A stretch of DNA of 64,000 nucleotides, taken from the NCBI GenBank assembly GCA_023898785.1, contig CP060239.1, positions 868,001 to 932,000 on the forward strand. The letters run 5' to 3'. Below are positions 51,599-60,313 of this stretch, piece by piece. Position 1 is the first letter of the stretch; each line of letters starts with the position of its first letter. Below the pieces are notes generated by a model that had not been told where the DNA came from, ran no database searches, and saw only the letters and a list, made by a program, of their open reading frames with translations. Source of the DNA: Rhodospirillales bacterium (GTDB lineage: Bacteria > Pseudomonadota > Alphaproteobacteria > Micavibrionales > Micavibrionaceae). The translations under genes and the position numbers were made by a program.

Positions 51599-52392
51599 GC
51601 ATTCACTCCTTCGGGCAGTGTCCCTTTGCGCTCCTGGGGTATGAAGCGGAATTCGCTGTTTTCGATGGCCCGCACATCCTCGTGGCGGATGGTGAGCATG
51701 GTCATGGGCGGCACCTCCAGCTCGCGCCAGCCCTTCTCGTTGTCCACGGCAAAGTCGATAAAGGCGGCCTCCGAGGCGTAGAGCACCACCCGGTGCTGGC
51801 GGTGGATGCGCAGGCAGAGCGGCTTGTTGCCCTTGAGTACGGTGATGGTGCCGGGGTCAAGCCGTGAGGCCAGCACGGCGCTCATCTGGCCGCGACAAAG
51901 GGCAAGCGCCTTCTTCAGGCCGTCCTGGTCGATGGGGCCTTCGGGCGCGAAACGGTCGGCCAGGCGGAAGATCAGCTCGCTGTCCACCTCTGCGTAGCGC
52001 GGCAGACCGAGACGGCGGAACAGATAATCGGCGTTGTAGATGGTGCCGTTGTGGGTGCCGATGACGATCCCGGCCCGGATGGGATGGTTGTTGCGGTTGT
52101 TGAACTCGTTGCCCCGGGTGCGCCAGCGGGTGTGGCCCATGAGGATGGTGGTCTCGTTGTCGACCTGCCCGAGCAGCTCCTGGAACGGCTTCTCGTAGAC
52201 CAGTTCGTGCGCCCGCATCGGCCGCTTGAAGATGCGGTGGCTGCCGTCGGTCTTGAGCCAGGCCAGACCGGAGGCGTGCGGGCCGCGCTCCTCGCTGTGC
52301 AGCAGCATGCGGATGAAGAGCTCGCGCAGGTAATCCCGCTCGTCGGGCCGTCTGCGCTTGCGGCCGAAGATGATGCCTACTTGTCCGCACAT
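51595..52392 (-). CDS. Class II glutamine amidotransferase
   Basis: 265 residues. MCGQVGI gives the N-terminal catalytic Cys2 after Met removal; GHTRWRTRG, HPIRAGIVIGTHNGTIYNAD and EVDSELIFRLAD are the glutamine-binding and Ntn-core motifs of GFAT/PurF-type glutaminases. No synthase domain is fused, so ammonia must be passed to a partner, plausibly the amidoligase encoded upstream. The start overlaps the DUF5049 gene by 16 bp. Confidence 0.87.
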   Translation of the reverse strand: MCGQVGIIFGRKRRRPDERDYLRELFIRMLLHSEERGPHASGLAWLKTDGSHRIFKRPMRAHELVYEKPFQELLGQVDNETTILMGHTRWRTRGNEFNNRNNHPIRAGIVIGTHNGTIYNADYLFRRLGLPRYAEVDSELIFRLADRFAPEGPIDQDGLKKALALCRGQMSAVLASRLDPGTITVLKGNKPLCLRIHRQHRVVLYASEAAFIDFAVDNEKGWRELEVPPMTMLTIRHEDVRAIENSEFRFIPQERKGTLPEGVNA

Positions 52393-52751
52393 GGAGCCGG
52401 GTCCTCCTTGCCGCTGAAGTTCTTGCCGAGGGGTCTTGTCCCCTCAAGAACGAAGGCCGCGTATTCGCGCCGGTGGTCCGCCAGCCACTCGGCCACCTCC
52501 GGGTAGCCCATCTCGGCGGTCAGCCGGGTCACCTCCGGGTGGTCGAGCATGTTGGTGCGCCCGGAGAGTCGCACCGTCTCCAGGGCTTCGAGGAAGCGTT
52601 CCGGCCAGGGATCGCTGGCCTTGTCGTCGGGCAGGAACTCGATCAGGCCGTGCCGGGCCAGACGGGTGAGAAACTCGGCGGCCGCAGCGGCGGCGTCCTC
52701 CGGCAATGACTGGGTCGGCCCGCCTTCGATGCCGGAGAGCACCTCGGTCAT
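52377..52751 (-). CDS. DUF5049-like protein
   Basis: 124 residues. The C-terminal half (RLSGRTNMLDHPEVTRLTAE, then GYPEVAEWLADHRREYAAFVLEG) matches the DUF5049 pattern, a short helical domain found in phage amidoligase cassettes. The N-terminal half is Ala/Glu-rich. It overlaps genes on both sides (16 bp and 4 bp). Biochemical role unknown. Confidence 0.7.
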   Translation of the reverse strand: MTEVLSGIEGGPTQSLPEDAAAAAAEFLTRLARHGLIEFLPDDKASDPWPERFLEALETVRLSGRTNMLDHPEVTRLTAEMGYPEVAEWLADHRREYAAFVLEGTRPLGKNFSGKEDPAPCADK

Positions 52752-53065
52752 GTAGTCCCGGGGCGCACGGCTGGCGGTAAACGGCGTCTGACCACCTCCT
52801 GCAGTTGCGGGATGTCGTCGTAGCCGAGCACCGGGCTGACCACCTCGGCCCGCAGATGGGCCGGAACGCTGGTCAGGGAGGCGTCCCCCACCACCTTCCA
52901 GACGCGGCCGCGCAGGTCCTCGACCTCCCAGGGGTCATAGCTGCTGGGGATGCCGACATGGCGGACCGTGCCGCCCACCACCGAGTGGATGGCCCAGGCG
53001 ATCTGCTCCCGGGTGCGTTTTACGGTCTCGATCTCGATCCCGTAGTGGATCTCTTTCAGGTTCAT
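52748..53065 (-). pseudogene. Amidoligase, N-terminal third only
   Basis: 105 residues, start after GGAGGCACGC. YGIEIETVKRTREQIAWAIH opens the COOH-NH2 ligase (glutamine-synthetase-like) fold and VWKVVGDASLTSVPAHLRAEVVSPVLGYDDI carries the acidic metal-binding strands. Full members are roughly 300 residues and continue with a C-G-x-H-x-H block. Here, after LQEVV, an unrelated tail RRRLPPAVRPGTT runs to a stop that overlaps the DUF5049 ATG. In another frame FTASRAPRDY leads into the DUF5049 start. An internal deletion of the catalytic remainder is likely. Confidence 0.75.
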
Positions 53066-53251
53066 GCGTGCCTCCGTCGTTCATGGCGCTTCTAAGTCGT
53101 TGCCAGGCAAGGCTTTTTAGCCTTCGCTTACACCATGAATGAATGCTTCTTTCCGGACACAAATCAAGTAGAAGAACAGCCAAAGCCGACATTTAACACC
53201 TTTATTTTCAATGACTTGCGTGTTTGGCCGGATTAGGCGACGCACAGACGG

Positions 53252-53291
53252 CAGAAACCCCGGAACGGGCTGGCCGTATCCGGGGTTTCTG
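53252..53291 (-). terminator. Long hairpin between tail module and amidoligase cassette
   Basis: A perfect 13-bp stem CAGAAACCCCGGA/TCCGGGGTTTCTG with a 14-base loop lies 23 bp past the last tail-module gene. There is no U-tract on the minus strand. It probably ends or attenuates the tail operon before the cassette. Confidence 0.65.
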
Positions 53292-53314
53292 GGTTGGCGG
53301 TGGCAGTGAGCCGG

Positions 53315-53572
53315 TCAGCCGGAGGCGGTATCGGAGGTGATCAGGCTGGCGTGCAGCTCGATGTTGCGCGACTCGTCGGCCCGCATCCGCGCCAGCAGCG
53401 CCGTGAAGGCCTCCGCTTCGTCAGCCGGGAGCTTTGACGCCCGTTCCAGCCGCGCCAGGCGCTGGTGCAGATTCTCCAGCAGGCCCAGGGCGTGGTCGCG
53501 GATCAGCCCGTCGCGCTTCTCCTGGGGCGAAGGGATGAACTCGGTCAGTCCGCCTTTGCGTCGAACGATCAT
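53315..53572 (-). CDS. Small phage-type hypothetical protein
   Basis: 85 residues, mostly helical and charged (GLLENLHQRLARLERASKLP), likely a coiled coil. It is the last gene of the tail module, 12 bp after the large DUF4815 gene. Might be a chaperone or fibre-assembly protein by position only. Family not recognised. Confidence 0.62.
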   Translation of the reverse strand: MIVRRKGGLTEFIPSPQEKRDGLIRDHALGLLENLHQRLARLERASKLPADEAEAFTALLARMRADESRNIELHASLITSDTASG

Positions 53573-53584
53573 GGCCGTGCCTCC

Positions 53585-56500
53585 TTAGCTCAGGGTCGCG
53601 CCCAGCGAATGGATGCGCGGGTAGATCAGCGGCGTGCCGGTCATCTCGGCCTTGTAACGGACCTTGTTCCCGGTGTTGTCGGCGAAGGTGCGCACCAGGG
53701 TGTACTCGGTCCAGTTCTCGTCGATGGGCCGGGTGTCCTGGATGGTCATCGCCTCCCAGGTCAGGCCGCCGTCGTTGCTGGCGAACCATTGCAGGGTGGT
53801 GCCGCTGGGGATCTGCATCTGCACATAGGCCTTGGTCGATTCCACCCCCTGGGTCAGCTCGTTCTCGCGGGTCAGGTAGGCCCCGGTGGTTTTGTTGAGG
53901 TAGCCCACCAGGTTGACGTCGCGGAAGTTGATGGCCGGGGTGTCGTTGGAGAGCGAGCTGCTCAGGCGCACGCGGATCTGGACCCGGGTGGCGAGGTTGG
54001 GCAGCCGTTCCTCCTCGGCGGGAACCATGGCGTCCCAGGTCACACCGCCGTCGGTGGAGTATTCCCAGTCGAGGCCGGTGCCCTGGGGGATGGCCGAGTA
54101 TTCGTCGAGGTTGATGTCGGAGAACTGCACGCCGGTGATCGGCTGGAAGCGGATCATCCCCTCGGACTGGAAGTTGTAACCGTAGATCTTCATCGCCAGG
54201 TCGGAGCCGTTGAGCGGCGTCCAGGTCTCGGCGTTGGAGCTCTCCAGCAGCACGCCCTCCATGTAGGTCTGCCGGGTGATGATGCCCCAGCGGCCCATCT
54301 TGCCAAGGGTGGCGGTGCGGACCTTGTAATTGGTGCTGTTGGTCAGCAGCACCACGGCATAGCTGGTATTGGCCTCGGCGTAGAACGGGTCGTCGAAGCG
54401 AATGCGGGTCTCGCCGCTCAGGCTGATTTCGTTCGGGGCCAATACCTTCTCGGCGAACACCACGCCGTTGGGCAGACCGGTGGTGACGCCGCGAATCTGC
54501 ACCGTGACCGGGATGCTCGGGTCCCTGGCGGTGAACTGCAGACCGATGCTGGAGATCACCTGGTTTTGGGTGAAGCTGAAGGTCTGGGCCAGCGGGTCAC
54601 GGGGCACGAAGATGGTCTGGGTGCGCCAGACTACCTGCACCACGGGTACGCGGATGATGCGGTTCTCGATGATGCGCTCGATGCGGGTGATGACCAGCGG
54701 ATCGTTGATCTGCAGGCTGGCCCGGGCCGAGTAGACCCCGTCGGCCATCTCCACGATCCGGTTGCCGTTGCGGGCGTTGGTCGGAATGGTGAAGGAGGCG
54801 CTGACCCGACCGGCCTCGTCGCTGATCAGGTTGCTGGCCATCACCTGGCCGTCGCAGCGCAGCACGATGCCGGATTTGCTCGGCGTAAAGTTGATGCCGG
54901 TGACGGCGATGCCGGTCTGGCCGCGCCGCCCGAGGTTGGGCGTGATCTGCAGCATGGCCGGGGGCTTGTCGAACACCGCATAGGGGTTGATGTTACGCTC
55001 CTCGGACCAGTCGTTCTGCTCCACCAGCACGGTCTCGTTGCCCGGCAACAGCGCCAGGCTGCCGAAGAAACTCGCGTTGCTGCCCGCCTGATCGACCGAG
55101 AGCACGGTGGAGTGTGGAATGCGGTCCGGCGCGACGAAACGGGCGATCTCATTGACCCGGGCGTCCCATTCGGCGTGGTAGATATCCGACTGAGCGGTGT
55201 TCGAGAAGTCGTCCGAGTAGATGCCTTTCTTGGTCTGGGCGTCCCGGTTCTGCAGCTCGTTGTTCATCTGGTACTGGGCATCGTTGTACTTCAGGTCCTC
55301 GACGTCCTGGATGATGTCGTGGATCTGGTCCATGGTGATGCGGGTCAGGCCGAAGTTGCGGATCTCCATGTCGGTGGAGTTGGGCGGACAGTCGATGCTG
55401 CACAGCCCCAGGGCGTTTTCCGGCACGATGGGCAGTTTCGGGAAATCCGCCGGAGCCCCTTCGAGCCGCTTGATCTCGGTGGTGGTGGCGTAAACGATGT
55501 CGCGGCGGCCGAGGTAATAGTCGTAGTCCAGGCTGCAGTTGGAGCCGTTCACCGGCTGGTCGCCGAGGCTGCCGCGCCCGAAGTTGATCACGTTGAGGTT
55601 GCCCAGCTCGAGCTGGACCGGCGACATGGTGAGTCCGGCCGTGTTGGTGGCCGGAGGCGAAGCGGTGCCGATCTCCTCGACGCCGTCATCGACGTAGGAG
55701 AGCGCCTCGCTGCCCAGCTCCATCAGTCGCTTGTAATCGGTGCGTGCGCCGTTGGTGGCGGCCCGGTAGACGCGATAGCCGGTCGCGCCGCTGACCGGCA
55801 GCCAGGAGAGCTTGTTCATCTCCCCGGCGGCGGTGACCCGGGCAACGACCGCAGCGGCGTTGAAGGCCGTCTCGCCGGTGGCGTTGTAGGCGGTCACCAG
55901 ATAGAAGTAGTTTCCGGCCGCCGGATGGTTGGCCTGGCCGAACCAGCCGCTGTCCACATAGTCGGTACCCTTGACCATCTGCTTGGTGTAGGTCCAGCGC
56001 ACCGTGTAGGTGGTGCCGATGGCCGGTTCGTTGCCGGAGCCGAGCCAGTCGACATGGTTGCCCGACTGCTGCCAGTCCACGCCCTCTTGGAAGATGGTCG
56101 CCCCTTGGCTGACCTCGAGAATGTCCACCACGGGATTGGGGTCGAGCAGGTCTTCGCCGCCGCCCACCGAGCCGCGAGTGACGTTACGGGTGATCTCGAC
56201 GATGGCCTCCACCTGGGTCGTCTCCTTGAGCGGGGTGGAGTTGACCGGATAGCGGCGCTTGTTGATGTCGAAGGTTTTCTGCTCGCCGCGCACCGACTTG
56301 GTGGCGATGGATTTGGGCACCAGGGTCGAGGTGGGCAGATCGCGCTGATGCCGGAAGCCCTGGATGTAGGCGCGTCCGGCATTGGTGATCGCCTCCACGC
56401 TGTCGTCGTCGACCCCGCCGATAAAGGTGTCGAAGCCCCGCACCAGATAGCTTCCGGCCTGGTCGAAAGTGCGCTCGGCCAGATTCTGAATCAGGGAATT

Positions 56501-56968
56501 GAGCCCCTCGGCGGCGGCGAAGGAGAGCTGATCCTCGGTGATCGAGGAGACGGTGATCCGGCTGCCCGGCAGCGTGCCCAGCAGATCCCGCAGGTAGAGG
56601 TTGGACTTCTCCTGCACCGTGGGCGTGACATCGCCGCTCTCGCGGTCGAACTTGTAGATCGGGATCACCCGGCGCTCGGCCACGTTGTTGGGCAGCGTCT
56701 GGCCGCTGGTGTCCGTGGCCTTGAGAGAAAGAACCCATTTTTCCCGCTCGGCGGTGGGCTCGCCGGTGGCCGGATTGATCAGGGCCGGGTCCTGGGTGTA
56801 GCCGTAGTTGTACTTCAGCAGCTCCACGTAAACGTAGTCGGCCCCGCTGGTGGTGGCCGGATCATAGGTCAGGGTCGCGCCGCTCACCTGTTCGAGATGG
56901 CCGTCGATGTAGACCACGCCCGGGGCCAGGGTCAGGACGTTGGCGGCCGCGCTGACCTCCAGACCCAT
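53585..56968 (-). CDS. DUF4815-type large phage tail/baseplate protein
   Basis: 1127 residues from ATG 56968. The frame stays open a further 52 codons upstream to a TAA at 57125, with typical family wording (HKRIRYHQDRDLLDSELNEQ, then QDIINLERRKIADILF) but no ATG, GTG or TTG, so the true start is unclear or was lost. Domain pattern: DUF4815-like N-terminal 320 residues, a fibronectin-like segment around WFGQANHPAAGNYFYLVTAY, IPT/TIG-like LQITPNLGRRGQTGIAVTGI, and repeated jelly-roll-like YSTDGGVTWDAM/ASNDGGLTWEAM modules near the end, as in receptor-binding fibres. Probably a structural tail fibre or baseplate component. Confidence 0.7.
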   Translation of the reverse strand: MGLEVSAAANVLTLAPGVVYIDGHLEQVSGATLTYDPATTSGADYVYVELLKYNYGYTQDPALINPATGEPTAEREKWVLSLKATDTSGQTLPNNVAERRVIPIYKFDRESGDVTPTVQEKSNLYLRDLLGTLPGSRITVSSITEDQLSFAAAEGLNSLIQNLAERTFDQAGSYLVRGFDTFIGGVDDDSVEAITNAGRAYIQGFRHQRDLPTSTLVPKSIATKSVRGEQKTFDINKRRYPVNSTPLKETTQVEAIVEITRNVTRGSVGGGEDLLDPNPVVDILEVSQGATIFQEGVDWQQSGNHVDWLGSGNEPAIGTTYTVRWTYTKQMVKGTDYVDSGWFGQANHPAAGNYFYLVTAYNATGETAFNAAAVVARVTAAGEMNKLSWLPVSGATGYRVYRAATNGARTDYKRLMELGSEALSYVDDGVEEIGTASPPATNTAGLTMSPVQLELGNLNVINFGRGSLGDQPVNGSNCSLDYDYYLGRRDIVYATTTEIKRLEGAPADFPKLPIVPENALGLCSIDCPPNSTDMEIRNFGLTRITMDQIHDIIQDVEDLKYNDAQYQMNNELQNRDAQTKKGIYSDDFSNTAQSDIYHAEWDARVNEIARFVAPDRIPHSTVLSVDQAGSNASFFGSLALLPGNETVLVEQNDWSEERNINPYAVFDKPPAMLQITPNLGRRGQTGIAVTGINFTPSKSGIVLRCDGQVMASNLISDEAGRVSASFTIPTNARNGNRIVEMADGVYSARASLQINDPLVITRIERIIENRIIRVPVVQVVWRTQTIFVPRDPLAQTFSFTQNQVISSIGLQFTARDPSIPVTVQIRGVTTGLPNGVVFAEKVLAPNEISLSGETRIRFDDPFYAEANTSYAVVLLTNSTNYKVRTATLGKMGRWGIITRQTYMEGVLLESSNAETWTPLNGSDLAMKIYGYNFQSEGMIRFQPITGVQFSDINLDEYSAIPQGTGLDWEYSTDGGVTWDAMVPAEEERLPNLATRVQIRVRLSSSLSNDTPAINFRDVNLVGYLNKTTGAYLTRENELTQGVESTKAYVQMQIPSGTTLQWFASNDGGLTWEAMTIQDTRPIDENWTEYTLVRTFADNTGNKVRYKAEMTGTPLIYPRIHSLGATLS

Positions 56969-57167
56969 GATGATGGAGCCTTCCTTGAACAGGATGTCGG
57001 CGATCTTGCGCCGCTCCAGGTTGATGATGTCCTGCTGCTCGTTGAGTTCGGAATCCAGCAGGTCGCGATCCTGATGGTAGCGGATGCGCTTATGCGAGAG
57101 CGCCTGATGCTCTCGCCACGCCGGTTACTTACCGGAAGGGGCCTGGATGTGTCGGAGACGTGATGCC

Positions 57168-58085
57168 TCAGAGCGGGCCGCGCAGTTGCCAGACGGGATT
57201 GGGTTGCCCGGAGGTGTTGTTGAGGTAGTGGGATTCCTTCTTGCCCTCGAAATAGAACAGACCGATGCGGCCCGGCTCCAGGGTGGTGATCCGGTGAACG
57301 GTGCCAGCGGCGTTGTCTTCCGCCTGACTCTGGGTGTCGAAGCCCAGACCGCTCGCGGCCAGATAGAGGGCGTGCTCGGCCTGGGGCGCTTCGGTTTCGG
57401 GCGCTCCCTCGAACACCAGGTAATGGCCGTGGTTGTCACCCGGATCGCTGACAATCCACTTGCCGTTGCGGTCCTGAAAGGCTCCCTCGATGTAGGCGAC
57501 TTCGTATTCTCCCGCTGGCCAGATCAAGGAATCATCCGGATCGGGGCTCATCTCGGCCGCGTCGAACCAGAGCAGATTGAAAAGCGAGCGCACGTCCGGC
57601 GACAGGCGCACGCTGCGAACCAGCGGCGGTTCCGGCTCGGGTTCTGGCTGAGGATAGCTGGGCGCGGGATTGTTCGGGTCTTCTCTGTAGAAGGGATAGA
57701 CCAGGTTGCCGTCCACCTGGCTCTGGATCACCCGGTAGGCGATATGCACCAGCAGCAGGTTGCCGTCGATGTTCAGCGGCCGGTCGTCGAAGCGCACCTC
57801 CGTGATGATCACCCGCTTTTCCCAGCGCTTGATGGCATCGATCACGTAATGGCGCAGCAGGCCCTTGAGCACCTCGTCGTTCTGTTCGAACACCAGATCC
57901 TTCAGCCGGGAGCCAAACTCCGGATTCATAAACCGTTCGCCGATCCGGGTGCCGAGGATCTGCAGGATGCTTTCGCGGATATGCTCGTGCTCCCGCGAGG
58001 TGGCGGTCGAGACCTGTGTGCCGCCGGATAGCGACTGAAACCGGAACGGGTAACGCAACCCCTTGCCGAGAAAGTCGTAGCTCAT
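57168..58085 (-). CDS. GPW/gp25-like baseplate wedge protein with extra C-terminal domain
   Basis: 305 residues from ATG 58085, which shares one base with the upstream stop (TGATG). Residues about 30-125 are the gp25 lysozyme-like wedge fold (HIRESILQILGTRIGERFMN, then PEFGSRLKDLVFEQND). A Pro/Glu linker (PQPEPEPEPP) leads to an unrelated 170-residue C-terminal domain, which gp25 normally lacks. gp25 proteins sit in the baseplate of contractile tails. The C-terminal part may be a fibre or decoration domain. Confidence 0.82.
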   Translation of the reverse strand: MSYDFLGKGLRYPFRFQSLSGGTQVSTATSREHEHIRESILQILGTRIGERFMNPEFGSRLKDLVFEQNDEVLKGLLRHYVIDAIKRWEKRVIITEVRFDDRPLNIDGNLLLVHIAYRVIQSQVDGNLVYPFYREDPNNPAPSYPQPEPEPEPPLVRSVRLSPDVRSLFNLLWFDAAEMSPDPDDSLIWPAGEYEVAYIEGAFQDRNGKWIVSDPGDNHGHYLVFEGAPETEAPQAEHALYLAASGLGFDTQSQAEDNAAGTVHRITTLEPGRIGLFYFEGKKESHYLNNTSGQPNPVWQLRGPL

Positions 58086-58981
58086 CAAGTACGCTCCTCG
58101 CAGTCGATGCCGCATTGTCCTGAGCAGCCATTTTCCGGTGCGCCGTCGTCGATGGCTTCTCCCTGGAACCGGACTACCAAATCCAGACCGCTTTTCAGAC
58201 CCAGTTGGATGGTTCCGTCCGCCTCGATCAGCCCACCGTGGCCGGACTGGCCGCACTGGAATCCCTTGGCTCCGCCGGAGAGCAGACGGACAGCGATAGT
58301 TTCGCCGATGCCCTCGATGCGGCCGATGCCGATGATGTCGATAGGTCCGGCCGGGTTGATCAGGGTGATGAACCGCTCCCGGTGATCGACGTCGAGGCGG
58401 ATGCCCTCGGGCAGAACCACCGCGAAGCGTTCCGCGCCCATGGCGGTCGGCTCGATCCCGGCAGGCAGTCCGCTGATACCGGCTGCCTCCTGGGTCGAAC
58501 GCAGATAGGACTCGACCAGGGTGTAAAGGCGTCCCGGGGCGACCTCGATGGCCGTGCCGGGTCCGGGGGTGATGACCTGCTGTTTCCCTCCGTCGATAAC
58601 GCAGATTCGCTGGTCGTCCGTAGTCCGCAGGATCATGCCGTCGGGCAAGGTGAAGAGCCGGTTGCCATCCGGCAGATCCCTGGGTTCGGTGCCCACAGGC
58701 AGTTCGACAAAGGGATAAAAATCGGGCTTCGGCTCGATATGTACCTGGTCCAGATACTCCTGGGTCCTGGCCTGCTGGGCCTCAAGATAGGCCTGGGCCT
58801 GGCCACGCATCGCCTCCGAGGCGGCGTGACCGGCCTCCAGCAACGTGCGGATGCCGGAAAGCTCCTCACGGATGCCGGACAGGTGATCGCAGAGCGCCCG
58901 CAGTACATACTGCTGTTCGCCGGAATCGGTCTGTTCGATGGTGGCCTGCAAATCGGCGGGTTCTTCCGAAATCATGGACAA
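58085..58981 (-). CDS. Phage structural-type hypothetical protein
   Basis: 298 residues. Residues about 20-80 are a long coiled-coil helix (GIREELSGIRTLLEAG, then QAQAYLEAQQARTQEYLDQV). The rest is beta-rich with repeated short strands (NRLFTLPDGMILRTTDDQRI, ERFAVVLPEGIRLDVDHRER) reminiscent of a spike or fibre. Cysteines near the end (CSGQCGIDCEE). No family recognised. Its place between the Ig-like genes and gp25 indicates a tail component. Confidence 0.66.
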   Translation of the reverse strand: MSMISEEPADLQATIEQTDSGEQQYVLRALCDHLSGIREELSGIRTLLEAGHAASEAMRGQAQAYLEAQQARTQEYLDQVHIEPKPDFYPFVELPVGTEPRDLPDGNRLFTLPDGMILRTTDDQRICVIDGGKQQVITPGPGTAIEVAPGRLYTLVESYLRSTQEAAGISGLPAGIEPTAMGAERFAVVLPEGIRLDVDHRERFITLINPAGPIDIIGIGRIEGIGETIAVRLLSGGAKGFQCGQSGHGGLIEADGTIQLGLKSGLDLVVRFQGEAIDDGAPENGCSGQCGIDCEERT

Positions 58982-58987
58982 CCTCCA

Positions 58988-59998
58988 TTACATGCCGACA
59001 TTGGCGGGTTGGGATTGATAGCTCATGGCGTTGACCGGCGTCACTGTCCCGGTCGCACCGTCTATTTCGAACACGGTCCAGACCGTGCCCGGGGCGTTGG
59101 GAACGGTGAAGGTCTGCTCACGGCCATCGCTCATGAACACCTTCACCGATGCTCCGGACTGCGCCAGGCCGGTGCTCGGATTGGCGTTGCGGTTGGTGTA
59201 GTCGTGGACCGCGTAGCGGTAGACGCCGGGGATGAGCCGATGGATGGTGATGGTCTCCGGCCCGTAGGAGCTGGTGTCGTCCACGTCCAATTCCGCAGCC
59301 TCGTTTTCGATGGTGTGGGAATAGAACACATGGAAGCGACTGCCCGATGGCGTCGGTCCGGTGAGATGGGAATCGAGATCCCTGGGGTTGAGGCCCCACT
59401 GCAACACGATGCGGGCGACCTGGCCGTCGAGTTCGGGCGAAAGAACGATCTGGATGTCGCCGGAGGTGTTGGGGTCGGCGTTCATCCAGCCATGCCAGGC
59501 GATGTATCCCGGCGCTGTGACCTCCACGTAATAGAATCCCTCGGGCACGGACAGCTCAAACCCGCCATAGGCGTTGGCGAAGGTCTGAAACGCCGCCGGG
59601 CCGGTTTCCGAGCGGCGGAATTCGATCAGCGCGTTGCCGACGCCGCTGGTGTTGAGGGCGTTGACCACAGTGCCGCTGAGGAAGACCGATGCTCCGCTGG
59701 CAAAGTCCGGGTGGTCGGCGAACCAGGACGGATCGCGGACCTCCACCAGAACATGGCGGAGGCTGTCCCGGACCGATGATCGCCAGACCATGAGCACGGC
59801 GTTGCCGATGGTCCAGCCGCAGCGAATGACACCGTCCGGCCCGATCTCCGCGACCTCCGGATTGCTGGAGGCAAAGACCGGGGCGTCCACGTCGCCGCGC
59901 AGGGAGAGCGGAACCCGTTGCTCGAACTCGCCAGCGGAGAGGCGGATGGAGCGAGGCTGAACCTCCCAGTGGCTATAGTCTGGCGCGGTATCCGTCAT
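58988..59998 (-). CDS. Multi-domain Ig-like tail protein
   Basis: 336 residues from ATG 59998 (4-bp overlap with the previous gene). Residues about 8-95 are a BIG2-type domain (APVFASSNPEVAEIGPDGVI) homologous to the next gene upstream. About 100-190 resembles a carboxypeptidase regulatory-like sandwich (GNALIEFRR...FYYVEVTAPGYIAW). About 195-320 resembles DUF2135/YfaP (IVLQWGLNPRDLDSHLTGP, PGVYRYAVHDYTNR). These sandwich domains suit adhesion, so a host-binding tail decoration is likely. Confidence 0.7.
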   Translation of the reverse strand: MTDTAPDYSHWEVQPRSIRLSAGEFEQRVPLSLRGDVDAPVFASSNPEVAEIGPDGVIRCGWTIGNAVLMVWRSSVRDSLRHVLVEVRDPSWFADHPDFASGASVFLSGTVVNALNTSGVGNALIEFRRSETGPAAFQTFANAYGGFELSVPEGFYYVEVTAPGYIAWHGWMNADPNTSGDIQIVLSPELDGQVARIVLQWGLNPRDLDSHLTGPTPSGSRFHVFYSHTIENEAAELDVDDTSSYGPETITIHRLIPGVYRYAVHDYTNRNANPSTGLAQSGASVKVFMSDGREQTFTVPNAPGTVWTVFEIDGATGTVTPVNAMSYQSQPANVGM

Positions 59999-60303
59999 GA
60001 AGGAACCTCCACCGGTGCGGAGACGCCGCCGCCATAGACCTCGACCTGGACGTGACGCAGGCTGAGCCGCTCGGGCGAATCCCAGACCAGGATCATGGCC
60101 GCCCCGGGAACGAAGCCGCACTCGACATTGCCGTCCTCATCGACACTGGCCACGTCGGGATTGGACGATTCGAACACAGGCGCTTCGGGTAGACCACGGA
60201 TCGAGAGCGGAATGCGCTGGACGAATGGGGATCGCGAGACCCGGATCAGCTTCGGGAAGACATCCCAGTAGTGCGGTTCCTGCGGCTGTTCGAGATTGTT
60301 CAT
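59995..60303 (-). CDS. Single BIG2-like domain tail protein
   Basis: 102 residues. HYWDVFPKLIRVSRSPFVQR, then FESSNPDVASVDEDGNVECG, and LSLRHVQVEV align closely with the first 95 residues of the following protein, indicating domain duplication. No signal peptide, as expected for a phage structural protein. Overlaps the next gene by 4 bp. Confidence 0.72.
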   Translation of the reverse strand: MNNLEQPQEPHYWDVFPKLIRVSRSPFVQRIPLSIRGLPEAPVFESSNPDVASVDEDGNVECGFVPGAAMILVWDSPERLSLRHVQVEVYGGGVSAPVEVPS

Positions 60304-60313
60304 GGCGTCCCCC

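Noticed and set aside
53110..53126. Short AAGGCT/AGCCTT hairpin as a terminator upstream of the amidoligase gene
   Set aside because: Only a 6-bp stem in a leader position, with no gene ending there; likely chance.
53465..57163. 1232-codon plus-strand frame opposite the DUF4815 gene, and similar long frames at 58205-59779 and 60598-62079
   Set aside because: They are Gly/Val/Asp/His-rich antisense frames produced by high third-position GC; the minus-strand genes carry recognisable phage domains and coupled starts.
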